A stretch of 64,000 nucleotides of DNA from Malachius bipustulatus. Its lineage: Eukaryota > Arthropoda > Insecta > Coleoptera > Melyridae. The notes beneath the pieces are model-generated. The model did no database searches. It was given only the letters and a program-made list of their open reading frames with translations, and was not told the origin of the DNA. The stretch covers positions 19,471,507 to 19,535,506 of the forward strand of contig OU342632.1 of assembly GCA_910589415.1 (NCBI GenBank). Direction: 5' to 3'. Position numbers and translations under genes: made by a program. Positions 24,335 through 37,200 of this stretch are shown here, piece after piece. Every line of letters starts with the position of its first letter. Position 1 is the first letter of the stretch.

Positions 24335-27300
24335 AAAAGGGTTACCTTCGCGGATCAGGTTATTAGAGCAAACTACTGAGAAGTAGTTTCGGTTATTTTA
24401 TTGTTAGCGATCCGCGAAATCTCGTCTGTTGTTTATTTAATCAGGTGTCTATTGCTGCGTTGAAGGATATTAAAATATACAGCTTATCAAGAGTGTGGGA
24501 AAAAGAGCACCATCTTTTTGATTGCAAAATATCGCGTATTCTGTAATTATGACTAAGAGCTGTAAGAATTAAGGACCTAAAATGGGCTATAATAAGTTAA
24601 GTTCGGGGGGAAAATGATTAAAATCTATTGAAATAAAAAGGATCCATGTGCCTGTAAATATTATAAAACGATGCAGGATGTTAATTATCATGAATTATTA
24701 TTGATACCATGATATGATACCAAGTTGTTGTAAAGATAGTACATCTGTCAAGCTATGATGTTCATTATTAATTAATACAAGTGGGACATGATGATAATAA
24801 TTAATTATGGTTCTAAAAAAAATGATCCCCGATAATGATAAGTATCAGTATTCTTCCATTTGGATAATATGCTTCAAGGTATTATGTCGTATTCAAAAGA
24901 TGCATAATACTTTCTTTCAGTAATCAGTAATATAATACAAAGTACAAGTACCTAAGTAAGTAAGTAAGTAAGCATTACTACTGTCTATGGTATTTTGTGA
25001 TTTGAAAGTTCATTGTAAAAAGAGATAATTTTAAAGAAGACTGAATAGTAAAAGTAGCCAACAACAAAATATACATATACACGATACAGTTATTTAGCTT
25101 ACAAGTAAAAAGTAATTATTATTGTTCCAGTAAAAAGGGAATAATTGATCAAAAACAAATTGCTAGTCAAATTGTACATAACTAGATAGATAGGTACCTA
25201 ACGTGAATAATATTTATTGATGTACAAAATGTTGATATTGTATACATTGTGTATTTCATATTTACTTTTTTTCGTTTTATTAATTGTACGGTTTTTAATC
25301 TCATTGTCGATTTTTTAGTGCTAAGTTTTATATTGTGATATTAGTTATTAATATGATTTCTATGTTTATTTTAATTCTTTCTTATTGTAATATTTGTTTT
25401 AACTAATTTATTCTAATTTCTAATGCAAATATTCCGTTATCTTCTTGGCGAAGGTGATTTGTAATATTCTCAAGTAAATATTTATTAAAGTTTATCTGTG
25501 TTTTTCATTTCTGCCACAGTGGAATCAAATGTCTGTGAGATAATAGGGATAATTCCCATGGCTAAGGAGAGTACGGAGGACGAATTTTTTTGAAAGACTG
25601 CCTAAAATTCTTGATTTAATCGCATTTTCGGTGATAGAAAAATCAAGAAGTCTGAACTATCTGAAGTCTTATGGGTCAACTGATGTTAACTCAAAAATTG
25701 TATACAGACTGTTTTTCGTTCCTGAGACTCTTAATCAAAATATAAAATATGAATATACAAGAGTTTACAATCATAAAAATAATTCAAACACACACATTAA
25801 AATAGTTGATTTACAAACACCTACAGATACTGATATAAAAAGTCACTGCCATGCACTGAGAAGCCTGAAAAAATTTGGGTTTGTCTTCGTATGAGCACCA
25901 CTTGGAACCGGGAGGCTGTTATACATTAAAAATGTTGCTGTTGCTTTGACACATGTTGAATTTTCTAACTCACAGAGTTTTTCTATTTTACTATTGAATA
26001 TTGTATCCGTTTCTCGACTGGTTTCTCTATAAGTAAACGTTATCGACTACCCTAGTAAGCGTTAGTCGTTAGTGTCGGTAATACCGGTACTCTAAGAAGT
26101 ATTAGATATATGCGGGCGCTAGTAATATTTAGATATATGATCTCAAATGTAGTGTTGTGATGTGTAGGGAACCTGCACTACCGACACTTGCGTCAATGTC
26201 GGTAATACAGTTTCTCTAGTGATGTAATATGGAAGTGACTGTCAACACTGTCAAGTGTCAACTCAATCAGTAATCACTATGTCAGTGTTCACTGTTACTA
26301 GTGTCACTGTCACTCAATATTCAGTGGGTGTAGTGTGGGCGGGTTGCCGGGCCGGTTAAATGAAAATTGATGTTATTTATTGTTATTATCATTTTACATT
26401 ATGGAATGGATAATAATGGCTGTGAATAATACTTTGAAATAATAATTGGAATAAGTGAACGTGAGCTGAGGGAAGTGAGAGAACTGAAAAGTACCTACTT
26501 GATTGTAGTTGAAACTAATAAAGTACTCAACTCCATAATAATTCATGAAGAGAAGAGACTAATCCTAGTTGCTCCAAGTCCTAGAAGCCTAGAAGGAACT
26601 TATTGGTTGAAGGCTTATATTGGTGTTTAGGCTCCGCGTTTATACTATTCAGAATGGAAAATAAAGAGTTGACTTTATCACAGGGAAATGAAATTTAGTA
26701 CTTTCTTTTATCTTTAATTATTACGTGTTTTAGTAATGTAGGTACCTTACATATTCTGAATTCTGATTGACCCACTGATTTGTATGGATTTAACATGTAG
26801 AAAGTAAAAACATACGGCTTTTACTTTCTTCAGGAAGATGAAGAAAGTTTTGAAGCGTTCTCCACCTTTGAATCTTTTCTAAAGGACCCCGCAGAATCCT
26901 TACGGATATTGGTTCAAGGTCAAATTTTTTTTAATGGGGTTTGGTCGATTATTCGATTAATATATCAGAAGTCTCCACGGGCAACCCCCTCCCCTCAAAG
27001 TCCTGTTCTCGAGATATTCATTCGCCTCTGAAGATGGATTTTTTCTCATGACAGTCACGACAGTCATATATTGGTCGTCCTAATTGTTTTTTAGAGTAAT
27101 GTTAAATGGTTCATTTGTTAAGATTGAATAGCTGCTTCTGTTGCTGTAGTTACAATTTAGGTCTGCTGAGCCATTTTTCAGAAAATAGGACAAAAGTGTA
27201 GAATTTCTTTAGTTATTTTTGTAATATAGCCTTGGCTTCATCAGCTGACTGTTATGCAGTGTTGCCAGATTGTACCGATTTTAATACACAACAGACCATC

Positions 27301-27520
27301 CAGGCAGTGTTGTCAACTATTTAGAAGCAGGATTAACAATCCTAATCCTACTAATTTCTTGATTTAAAAAAAATATTCACTGAATGAAAGAAGTTCAACA
27401 AAAATGTTTTTACGTGCTAATTTCCTATGTATCAGGGGGTAAATCAACATGTACATGTACATTTTTAATTCCATGGTTTTGAACTGTTAATTATAATTAT
27501 TCGTTTATTCTAGCACAACT
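24335..27520. other. Myosin 3' UTR and intergenic DNA
   Basis: Downstream of the myosin stop there are several AATAAA signals, for example near 24,633. A (TAAG)n microsatellite lies near 24,956. The 26,050-26,340 part has repeated TGTCGGTAATAC and GTCACTGT words and a small GC-rich spot near 26,335 (GGGCGGGTTGCCGGGCCGG). That spot could belong to the rabenosyn-5 promoter, because the acceptor just before its ATG implies a 5' UTR exon upstream. No coding exon is supported; the 25,631-25,894 frame has no known motif. Confidence 0.45.
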
Positions 27521-29937
27521 ATGTCTGAATCTTCGATTATTCAAGAAGGATTTCTCTGTCCGATATGCCACAAAGATATGAGATCTCCCAACAATTTAAT
27601 CGCCCATTTCCAAGACTTACATTCCGAAGAACAAGATATACTGAAATCTATAAAAGGTTTTGACTTTTAATACTCGATCTAAGTGTATGTTTTTAGTTGT
27701 TCCTCTCTAGTACCTAATTATTTGCTTTGATAACTAACTGACTCGTTTGGGAACATTTCAATTGAGATGCTACAAATTTTACGGGATTTTTGTATAATTA
27801 TCTCGCCAATAGATGGCAGCACAAAGATTATAAATGTAACTAAACCAAATTTCAGATCTATATGGAAGAGCCAAGAAAAAAATACTGAAATTAGACGATC
27901 CTGACTTGGAAACAGTGAAAAATCAAATTGCGTTTGACAGATACGATGTCGAATACTGCATTCCCCAAGATCCCGGTCACTTCCAATCACATACTGATCT
28001 TTTTAAGTCAGTCCGACGAGAAAGGTTAGATCATCGAACTACAGAAACCAACAAACTCATTATAAGGCTGGATCGCTTGCTGAGGTTCGATGGAAACGAT
28101 CGCAAGCAACAAGAACAAGAAGTCGTCGCCTGGCTGGACGGAAGCACGGTCACGAGATGTCCTTCTTGCGCGGCTTCGTTCAACATCACTCGAAGGCAGC
28201 ATCATTGCAGACTTTGCGGAAGTGTTATGTGCAATTCTTGCTCTATTTTCCTCTCACATGATATAGCCCGTAAGTATTTTGATTTACTGTATAGACTTGG
28301 ACTTTTATTATATTCTTGTCAATCATTTTCAATTTTACAGTAATTATATTTGGTAATCGTAATACCTTCCCAAATTATAATCAATTCTTTCTAGATCGCT
28401 ATCCTTCCATTGACGATTCCATACAAGATTTCACTTCAAGCTTTAAACTTCACTTGTCTACTTTTCTCTTCAATGTGTCACTATTGATCACTTCACTATA
28501 TCAGACTCTTCCACAATCGGTTTTCTTCTACACACTCCTTCCTCACTTATTCATAGAATACACTTTATTTTGTATAGAACACAGGTGAAGCTATCCTTTG
28601 CTACATGTCCAAACCTATACTAACCTGCACCCACCAGCATAAAATGCCTGTTTATTTGTTCACAAATAGTACAAATAATTGATAATGAGGGGAAATAAAG
28701 TAAATAATGTGGAAATAGTGGACATAAAATGTAAATGGTGGAAATGAAATGGAAATTGTGAAATAGTTTAGTATGTGAAAATAATTGTCTCGATATTTGT
28801 ACACTTTTTCATCAAGTGAACACCCTCTAGATTAGTTGTAATCATTTTTTTTTTTAAAACTTGGTCGCCTTTTATCTACGAAATAATGCGGGTTTCCAAA
28901 AATCATTAAAGGACAAAATGTGGTTCAACAAACACCCTGTATATAACAAAATTTAATGAAATACTTTTAATGTTTGTATTTTTTCAGAAACTATTGTCGC
29001 TCCTGTTTACAATATGGATAGAAACAAATCCGAGAAGAAGATCAGCAGTGGTAAAGAAAATGACAATTTGAGGATATGCAGTCATTGTTTGAGTATGTTG
29101 GAAAATCGTCGACGTTTGCAGCTTTCCCAGATGATTCAACCGATGATATGTCAGCTGTATTCGCATTTGCGGTCCTTGAAAATTGAAACACAAACATCCG
29201 TGGATCTTTATCAAAAGGTTATCATTTAGAATTCATAAAAAATAAAAAGAAATTTTTTTTTCTAAATCTTCAGTCATTCTATTTTGAAACACCAATAATA
29301 TAATTTTATAATATATTATTATATAATAATAATACTATTATTATATATAAATTATTATATAATATATAATAATTTTCAGATATACGATTCTTTAACAGCC
29401 GGCGAAACATCTTACCAGTTACAGGACGCTCAAGCTTTACGAAGTTCGCTGGCGAAAAAAGCAGAAATGATGGACGTTCTAAGTAAAAAAATCGCTGCTC
29501 TCCCGGTGGATCCCGAGACCCCGAGAATGGCCACTTTGCAACATAACATTCAATCGAGTACGTCGCATTACATAAAAGAGAATTTACTGACGTTACCAGC
29601 CCCTCCTTCTCCTCAAGAACTGGAGAACATCAAGCGTGAATGCTCTTTGAAATTCGCAGAACACGAAAGACCGGCTTCAAATAACCCCGGCATAAGAAAA
29701 GTAACCGTCACCACTGGATGGTCTCCTGCAAGTGTGTCTAACGATTTCATCGATCAACCTGATAATGATCCCTTTGTAGAGCAAATAAGGATTGTACAAA
29801 ACTATATTGATCAGGCTAGGAAAGCTGAGAGATTTGAAGAAGTGGCTTCTCTAAGGGCGAATTTAAAGATGTTGGAAGATGAGAGACGAAAGATGAGAGA
29901 TGAGAGGTTGTTGCAAAGAAGAAGCAACCATGAATAA
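27521..29937 (+). CDS. Rbsn-5: Rabenosyn-5 (FYVE zinc-finger Rab5 effector)
   Basis: A Rab5 and PI(3)P effector that works in early-endosome fusion and recycling with the Vps45 SM protein. Exons: 27521-27656, 27856-28269, 28988-29217, 29380-29937, giving 445 aa. An N-terminal C2H2 finger (C13, C16, H29, H34) is followed by a FYVE domain from about residue 140, with CPSC, RRQHHCRLCG and the later ICSHC. The usual WxxD is changed here to WLDG. The C-terminus holds the helical Rab-binding type segment (PFVEQIRIVQNYIDQARKA...), ending in charged coiled coil. The protein is shorter than the human one (784 aa) but close to other insect forms. The start follows an acceptor (TTATTCTAG) 7 bases upstream, so the 5' UTR is spliced. 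The first donor (G|GTTTTGA) is weak. Confidence 0.92.
28680..28850 (-). repeat. Diverged inverted copy of the TTTCCA minisatellite block
   Basis: In rabenosyn-5 intron 2 the + strand reads GGAAATAGTGGA.., TGGAAATGAAATGG.., AATAATTGT, then TTTTTCATCAAGTGAACACCCTCTAG. The reverse complement of this matches the order of the blocks at 12.0-13.4 kb (CTAGGG, GAGTTCAC..GATGAA, ATTTCCAC). It is a single degenerate unit. Confidence 0.6.
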
Positions 29938-31229
29938 GTAAAAGTATTTATGATGAGAGATCAAAATGTTATAATAATATATAATGTAGATATTAGATAT
30001 AAAAAATATATAAATATGTATTTATAAAACTTTCATGGTTTTCTGTAACTGATTTGATCTTATTGAGTTAGTTTATTTCTTTATTTAACCTTCTGAGAGG
30101 ACGTAATAACACAATAATGTGAAGATCTTAATAGAATCCTCGAAAAAATGCAGCATCATAGTTTTAGGTTAAATGTTAAATGTATGGGCAGCTCTCTTGA
30201 GAAAATTGTTTTTTTTTTACTTAAGGGGTCTTAGATGCTCTAGATGACTTAAAGATACCATCATCACATAATTTAAGTGATATTTATGAAGAAATTATAA
30301 TAGAGATGTATGTGGTTTTAGCAGGATGGTGCTCCACCACACAATGGTTTTCACGTTTGTAACCGGTTGTCCAGAGAGACTGACGGGAAGAAGAGTCAAA
30401 GCCGACTAGATCATAAGGTTTTCATAGTCAACTTTTGTTTTTCATATCATTCAGTATAAAAAATCAATAAAACCAAAAATTGTCACATTACGACTTGAAA
30501 ATAGACTTCAGATTGACGTCATTCTATGAAAAAAAGTTGCTTTTTTTCGAAAGAAGACAAATTTTATTTTAATGTGATTTTAATGTTTTTTATTTCCTAA
30601 TTGTGCTACTTTTCTTTAATTGAACTTTTCTGTGGTTATAGCTGTATCAGACAGAAATTTATCATCTGTCAAATTTTGACATTTACAGTTCAGTGTAAAT
30701 TACTCATATTTTTATGTGAGAATAAAGGGCATGTTCATTTATTCACCAGTTAATCCATCGCATGCAAATGGTGCCACACAAGATATTTTATTTTTCCTTC
30801 TTTTATAATTTGTGTAATGAGACATCCCATAGTTCCATCGATAATGACCCATAATCCCATGATATCATCACTGACTGCTTCCATCAGGTGTACTGATGAA
30901 TTTCTGAACACGCCCATTGTTCTAAAATTAAAAATTGATTAATGACAATTTGATAGAATTGATTGGATAGGTACATTTTGACATTTCACTTTGACAGTTT
31001 TTGTAGGAAAATTATTCAATCTGTCAATTTTAATTATTATTGGTCCCATTTCTTTTAGTTTAGTTTAAAATTTCATTTCATAACTTCAAAGATTTGTTCA
31101 ATCCAACTTTAAGAAAACAAGAAGTAATAAATATTTTGTAAAATAAGGTTATTAACTGTTTTTAAAAGTTTAGTTTTAGTTATGTTAAAAAAACTATTAA
31201 TGGTGTAATAAAATTGTGAGGTTGTGAAA
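29938..31229. other. Intergenic: rabenosyn-5 3' UTR to MLH3 promoter
   Basis: No coding exon. Near 30,393-30,470 there is a short relic of the 57.97-kb foldback family (CAAAGCCGACTAGATCATAAG..TCAACTTTTGTTTTTC). The last few hundred bases should contain the MLH3 promoter; no TATA box stands out. Confidence 0.45.
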
Positions 31230-34200
31230 ATGAAGTTAATAAATAGGTTAGATCAATCAGTCATCAACACCTTGAAAAGTGCTAGGAATATTACAAGTTT
31301 AACTCAATGCACAATGGAACTGGTGAGTGTTTGATTCTTTACAGAGAAGAGATCCAGAGATGCAAATTTGATAACAGAAACAGAAAAGAACCAACCTGCC
31401 TGCCTAGTTCCCCTCCCCCTACACTCCCCATCACTTTCTCTGGTCCCTCTGCTGAAATCCCTTCAGCAGCGTTGCCATATGTAACCCGAAATTTCAAGGG
31501 GGAAAAACCTAACCTGACCAATTCTGAGGTAATAATATTCAGAGGAACTCGGCAGGTTTCTTCTTGTCTGTTATCAAGGACAAGGACGAGTATTCATAAG
31601 TACCCCTGCCATAAAATTTTTATTTCTTGTATTATTATTATTAGTTTCAACACCCGCTAGCTTAGTTTGACAGTTTTCTAGTGTCATAACCTAAATATAA
31701 TTTTATTTTTAAGTTTTCGTGACATTTCTTCCATTGTTAGTGAGTCACCAACACCATTGCTACCTTCGTTGTTATTCAATGCATCCACGTACAGTAACAC
31801 AGGTTGACAGGACTGATAGTAAGTTGACAGTTGATTGTCTAAAATTGTTGTCTAACCTTCAATTTTCTTGAATGATGCAGTGAGTCGAAATGCTTCGCTG
31901 TGAAGATAGCTCTGGCTGTTGATGATCCCAGTGTGACTGGCACTGGCAATATCCCGTTGATTGTATATAATTTATGGCACTCCATCTCTGAGACATCTTC
32001 ATTGAATTATAAATGTTTAACATCAATAACAGGTTTATCTATTACAGGTAATGAATAGTCTGGATGCCAAGTCAACAGCGATAGCTGTAAGAGTGAATTT
32101 TCTAAATTTCCAAATCCAGGTAATCGACAATGGATGTGGCATTTGTGAGGAAAGCTTGAAATTATTGGGTAAACCACACATGACCAGCAAATTAAGTAAT
32201 TTAAACGATCTTTGCAAAATATCGAAACATTATGGCTTTCGTGGTGATACGATTTCGAGCATTGTGAACATTTCAAAATCTGTGATTATCGTTTCCAGAG
32301 TAAAAAACGCCAATGTTACCTACCAAAAGACATTGAAAGATGGCATCTGTAGCATCAAAGAAGTTAAACAGCGCCCCAGTAGTGGTACAACTGTTACAGT
32401 GGAAGGAATATTTCAGAAACTTCCGGTTCGAATTCACAGACTGAACGAAGATTCGGAGTTTGAAGACCTAAAGAAAAATTTACAAAACTTTATTATAATC
32501 TGGCCGAAAGTGTCGTTTTCTTTGAGGAATGACGTTACAGGTTCAATATTAATACAAAGTCGACAGCAAGTAGACATAAAAAATGCAATTAACAGCTTAT
32601 ATCCTAAACTTGATAAGTGTAAATTCAAGGTTCTGAAACTGTCAAAAAATAAGTTATCGATAGAGGGCTTATTTTATGAAGACTTGCAACAAAACAATAA
32701 AATTCAGTATTTATTCGTGAACAAAAGACCTTTAGTAAACGGGAAGATACAAAGATTGATTTGTTCTTTATTTTATAAGTTCAAATACTCGAAAACAATG
32801 GAAAGGAACACCTTACCTGTAACTTTTGACAAGAAAAAACATCCTGCATATATAATCAATATAAGATGTCCATTTTCATATTTGAAATTTGTGTCCAACT
32901 CAGCAAAAACTGAAGTTTATTTCGAGAATATCGAAGAGGTTTTATCCTTGATGACGAAAATAATCTGCTCCCACCTTGGAAAAGAAACTGTTCCACAAAG
33001 AAAAATATCCCGTAAAAAAGAAGTCACCAATGACTACAAAAGCCAAGCAGGGGTATCAGAGATTGTGGGAGCTGTGAAAGGATGTGGATTTAAAAGAAAA
33101 TTTGATGATTTCAATAATCAGGAATATACTTCGAATAATCAAAATAATGAGACTTGTTCTGAGAATAATAATTCACATTTGATCGAAGATGACAGCATTG
33201 TTCAATATTATACCTCTTGGCCGACAAAAAAGCGAAAATTTGACGCCGGTGAAAATTTTAACAATAAAAGAACAAAATTCCAGAAACTTCCAATCGATTT
33301 AAATAATAACTTCAAGTCTGGAAACCTGCTTCCACTCGAACATTCAAACACGTTGTTCACGAAAGGAAAAGATAAAAAACGTTCTACAAGACTCGCAGAA
33401 GAAAATAATGAAGTTTTGGTAGATAATTATTTATCCCAGAATTGTAATAAATCTACAGCAATGACTGATATTACAAAAATGGGTAAAGACATGATTTTGG
33501 AGAAATTTATTGAGTCGACTCAAAAACATGGCCACGAGAGTCCAGAAGCTGCGATCTCAGATTCGGACAAAAAATTTAACACTACTTTGTTTACGAATTT
33601 TCCTGAAAACGAACATACCGGTAGAGATGTTATTATGGACTTGTTTCTAAAATCAACTCAGATATATTCACAAGAAGATCCGACCAAAAAGACAGAAAAT
33701 CCAGATGCATTTTTGGATGCATCCAATGAGCGAAATTTTGGGACATCAGCTCATAATGACACTCACACGAAGAAACCGATTGCCAGATCGAAATCTTATG
33801 ACATAACTGTAAAATCCGGGAAATATGAATACAATCGAAATTATAATATTGGAAACAATTATCAAGAGAAAAGTAGTTATTTTTCGGGGATGGTATCCGG
33901 TGGTAATGACAGCAAATATTTTCAACTGCCTTCCACACCCCTAAAAACTTATTTTAATAAAACGAGCGATTATTTTTGTTCGCAAGATCATCGCGCTATT
34001 TCCAAAAAAAGTCATACTGAACCTTTCAAACAATCAAAAATGTTTAATAACTTCCCAATCACAACAAATGCTCATTTGGAAGATTGTAGTTGGAATAATG
34101 GTTTAAGATTCGGGACTAATTTTGAAAACGTTTATGGAAACACACATACTCATACTATAGGCATTCCGTTTCCCCATCTGCAACAAAGAAAATATGAGGG

Positions 34201-37200
34201 TGCATATTTTGGCGAAAACGATCCACAAAATGAACTGTACGAGACTTATGTTAGTCATCAGAGAGAACAACATAGAAATATTACGCCAACATCAATAGCT
34301 GGAAAAGTAGACGAATGCATCAACTGGAGAGATGAAAGAAATTTAATACAACCAAATAATCATTTTAAGACACATGATGCAACATCTTTAGGCCTAAATA
34401 ATTATGTGCCAAATAATGATTCATATCTTTTCCCGACTAATAATAAATACGATTTTCCCAACCACGATATTGAAAGTTTATTTATTTACAATGATAGAAA
34501 TAATGAACACAATAATTATGATTATGGAGAAACAAATTTAATTAATACACCAAATAAAATGTGGTCGAAACGATCTCTAAACGACACACTCACCTTAATG
34601 AAAATGACAGCACCTAAGTCAAAACAAAAAATCAAATCTAGTGTAGTTTTAAACACGTCCGTATTTGATATATCTACGAAAATGGGCAAAAAAGATGAAA
34701 ACGTTCCATTGGCTGAAGTGTTTTTGTTTAATACACCAAGTGATAAATATAACAGCAAATCTAGGAATGACAAGCGTTCTAATTTAGAAATAGTAGACAC
34801 AAGCTTATTTTCTCCCGGTCCTTTTGAAATTAATAGACAAGAACTCCACTCCCGGCACTCACAAAAATCACTCTCAATTGAAGATTTCTTCAAAAAGTCC
34901 GCAAAAAGAAATGAAGCCGATTCGTGTAAAAATGCAAAACCGGTTGAAAGGTTTGAAAGCGACGCAAATATGGCTCTGAAGAATGGAAATTATTGGATGA
35001 AAATTGTAGATAAGTTCGGATCTACCTTCTATTTCAATCTGAAGACAGGCAAGTTTCGTTTTTATGGTATATTCAATTATTGTTTGGGGAATTGTGATTA
35101 TTACAAACAAATAAAATTCACCATTCCCCTATAAATTGAGGATAAAATGTAAGGTTAACAAATAATTTAGTAGGTGCTAATTTATTGATAAAAATGCACT
35201 TAATAAATAACTTAATAATAAACTAATAAATTTACAAATTGTATATGTGTATACTTGATATTTTTGTGTGCTATTCATAATGTTTGTGCTCTTGCTAGTA
35301 TGACGTCAGGCTAGCAGACGATCGCCTAAATATGCAAAAATTAAAAAAACGAAATAACGGAATTATGTACCTACTATTATGTGCTAATTATGTGTGCAAT
35401 TTATAATTTTTGTGCTCTTGCTAGTATGGCGTCAGGCTAGCAGACGATCGCCTAAATATGCAAAAATCGAAAAATCGGAATTATGTGCTATTGATGTGCT
35501 AATTATTATGTGTGCTATTCATAATTGTTGTGCTCTTGCTAGCTTCATTTCAGGCTAGCAGACCATTGTCTAAATATGCAAAAATTCGAGAATCGAAATA
35601 ACGGAATTATGTGCTATTGACACAGAATAGACTTAATTATTGACGTGCTAATTATGTGTACTATTCATAATTTTTGTGCTCTTGCTAGCTTCATTTCAGG
35701 CTAGCAGACCATCGTCTAAATATGCAAAAATTCAAAAATCGAAATAACGGAATTATGTGCTATTGATGTGCTAATTATGTGTGCTATTCATAATTTTTGT
35801 GCTCTTGCTAGCTTGATGTCAGGCTAGCAAACCATTGCCTAAATATGCAAAAATTCGAGAATCGAAATAACGGAATTATATGTGCTATTGACGTGCTAAT
35901 TATGTGTGCTATTCATAATTTTTGTGCTCTTACTAGCTTGATGTCAGGCTAGCAAACCATCGCCTAAATATGCAAAAATTCCAAAATCGAAATAACGGAA
36001 TTATGTGCTATTGACGTGCTAATTATGTGTGCTATTCATAATTTTTGTGCTCTTGCTAGCTTGATGTCAGGCTAGCAAACCATTGCCTAAATATGCAAAA
36101 ATTCGAGAATCGAAATAACGGAATTATATGTGCTATTGACGTGCTAATTATGTGTGCTATTCATAATTTTTGTGCTCTTACTAGCTTGATGTCAGGCTAG
36201 CAAACCATCGCCTAAATATGCAAAAATTCCAAAATCGAAATAACGGAATTATGTGCTATTGACGTGCTAATTATGTGTGCTATTCATAATTTTTGTGCTC
36301 TTGCTAGCTTGATGTCAGGCTAGCAAACCATTGCCTAAATATGCAAAAATTCGAGAATCGAAATAACGGAATTATATGTGCTATTGACGTGCTAATTATG
36401 TGTGCTATTCATAATTTTTGTGCTCTTGCTAGCTTGATGTCAGGCTAGCAAACCATCGCCTAAATATGCAAAAATTCCAAAATCGAAATAAACGGAATTA
36501 TGTGCTATTGATGTGCTAATTATGTGTGCTATTCATAATTTTTGTGCTCTTGCTAGCTTGATGTCAGGCTAGCAAACCATCGCCTAAATATGCAAAAATT
36601 CGAGAATCGAAATAACGGAATTACGTGCTATTGACGTGCTAATTATGTGTGCTATTCATAATTTTTGTGCTCTTGCTAGCTGGATGTCAGGCTAGCAAAC
36701 CATCGCCTAAATTTGCAAAAATTCCAAAATCGAAATAACGGAATTATGTGCTATTGACGTGCTAATTATGTGTACTATTCATAATTTTTGCGCTGTCGTC
36801 TTAGTTTAGTAAAAATCAATCTCTCAAAATGCTCTGCCATGACGTCATGCTAGCATTAATTTTTGACTTAACTAAGACAACACAAAAATATGAATTGCAC
36901 ACATAATTAGCACAAAAAAAGATATTGAGTGGATCATGATGTCATGTAACTCTTGTCCCATTTTTTAAATTATTAAATTAAAAAAAAATCTTTTCTGTAT
37001 ACATAATGAGTTAATTGCTTACTTAATTTTTTAGGAATGACATCTTTCAATAGCCCACCAAAAGGTAAAGAATGTTTCCAAATGGCGAAGCGGTTCGAGT
37101 TTATTCCAAAAGGATTGTCTCCGATACTCATCCAGAATAGTCAAGTTCAGACGGCATTGAGTCCAGAGAGTAAAATCAAATTACACGAGGCCATTTTACA

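Noticed and set aside
35049..35134. Extension of the long MLH3 frame to a stop at 35,134
   Set aside because: The last ~28 codons are intronic; the GC donor at 35,049 rejoins the conserved C-terminal domain in frame.
35240..36790. Regular repeats that might suggest a CRISPR array
   Set aside because: Units are contiguous ~123-bp tandem repeats without unique spacers, inside an intron of a eukaryotic gene.
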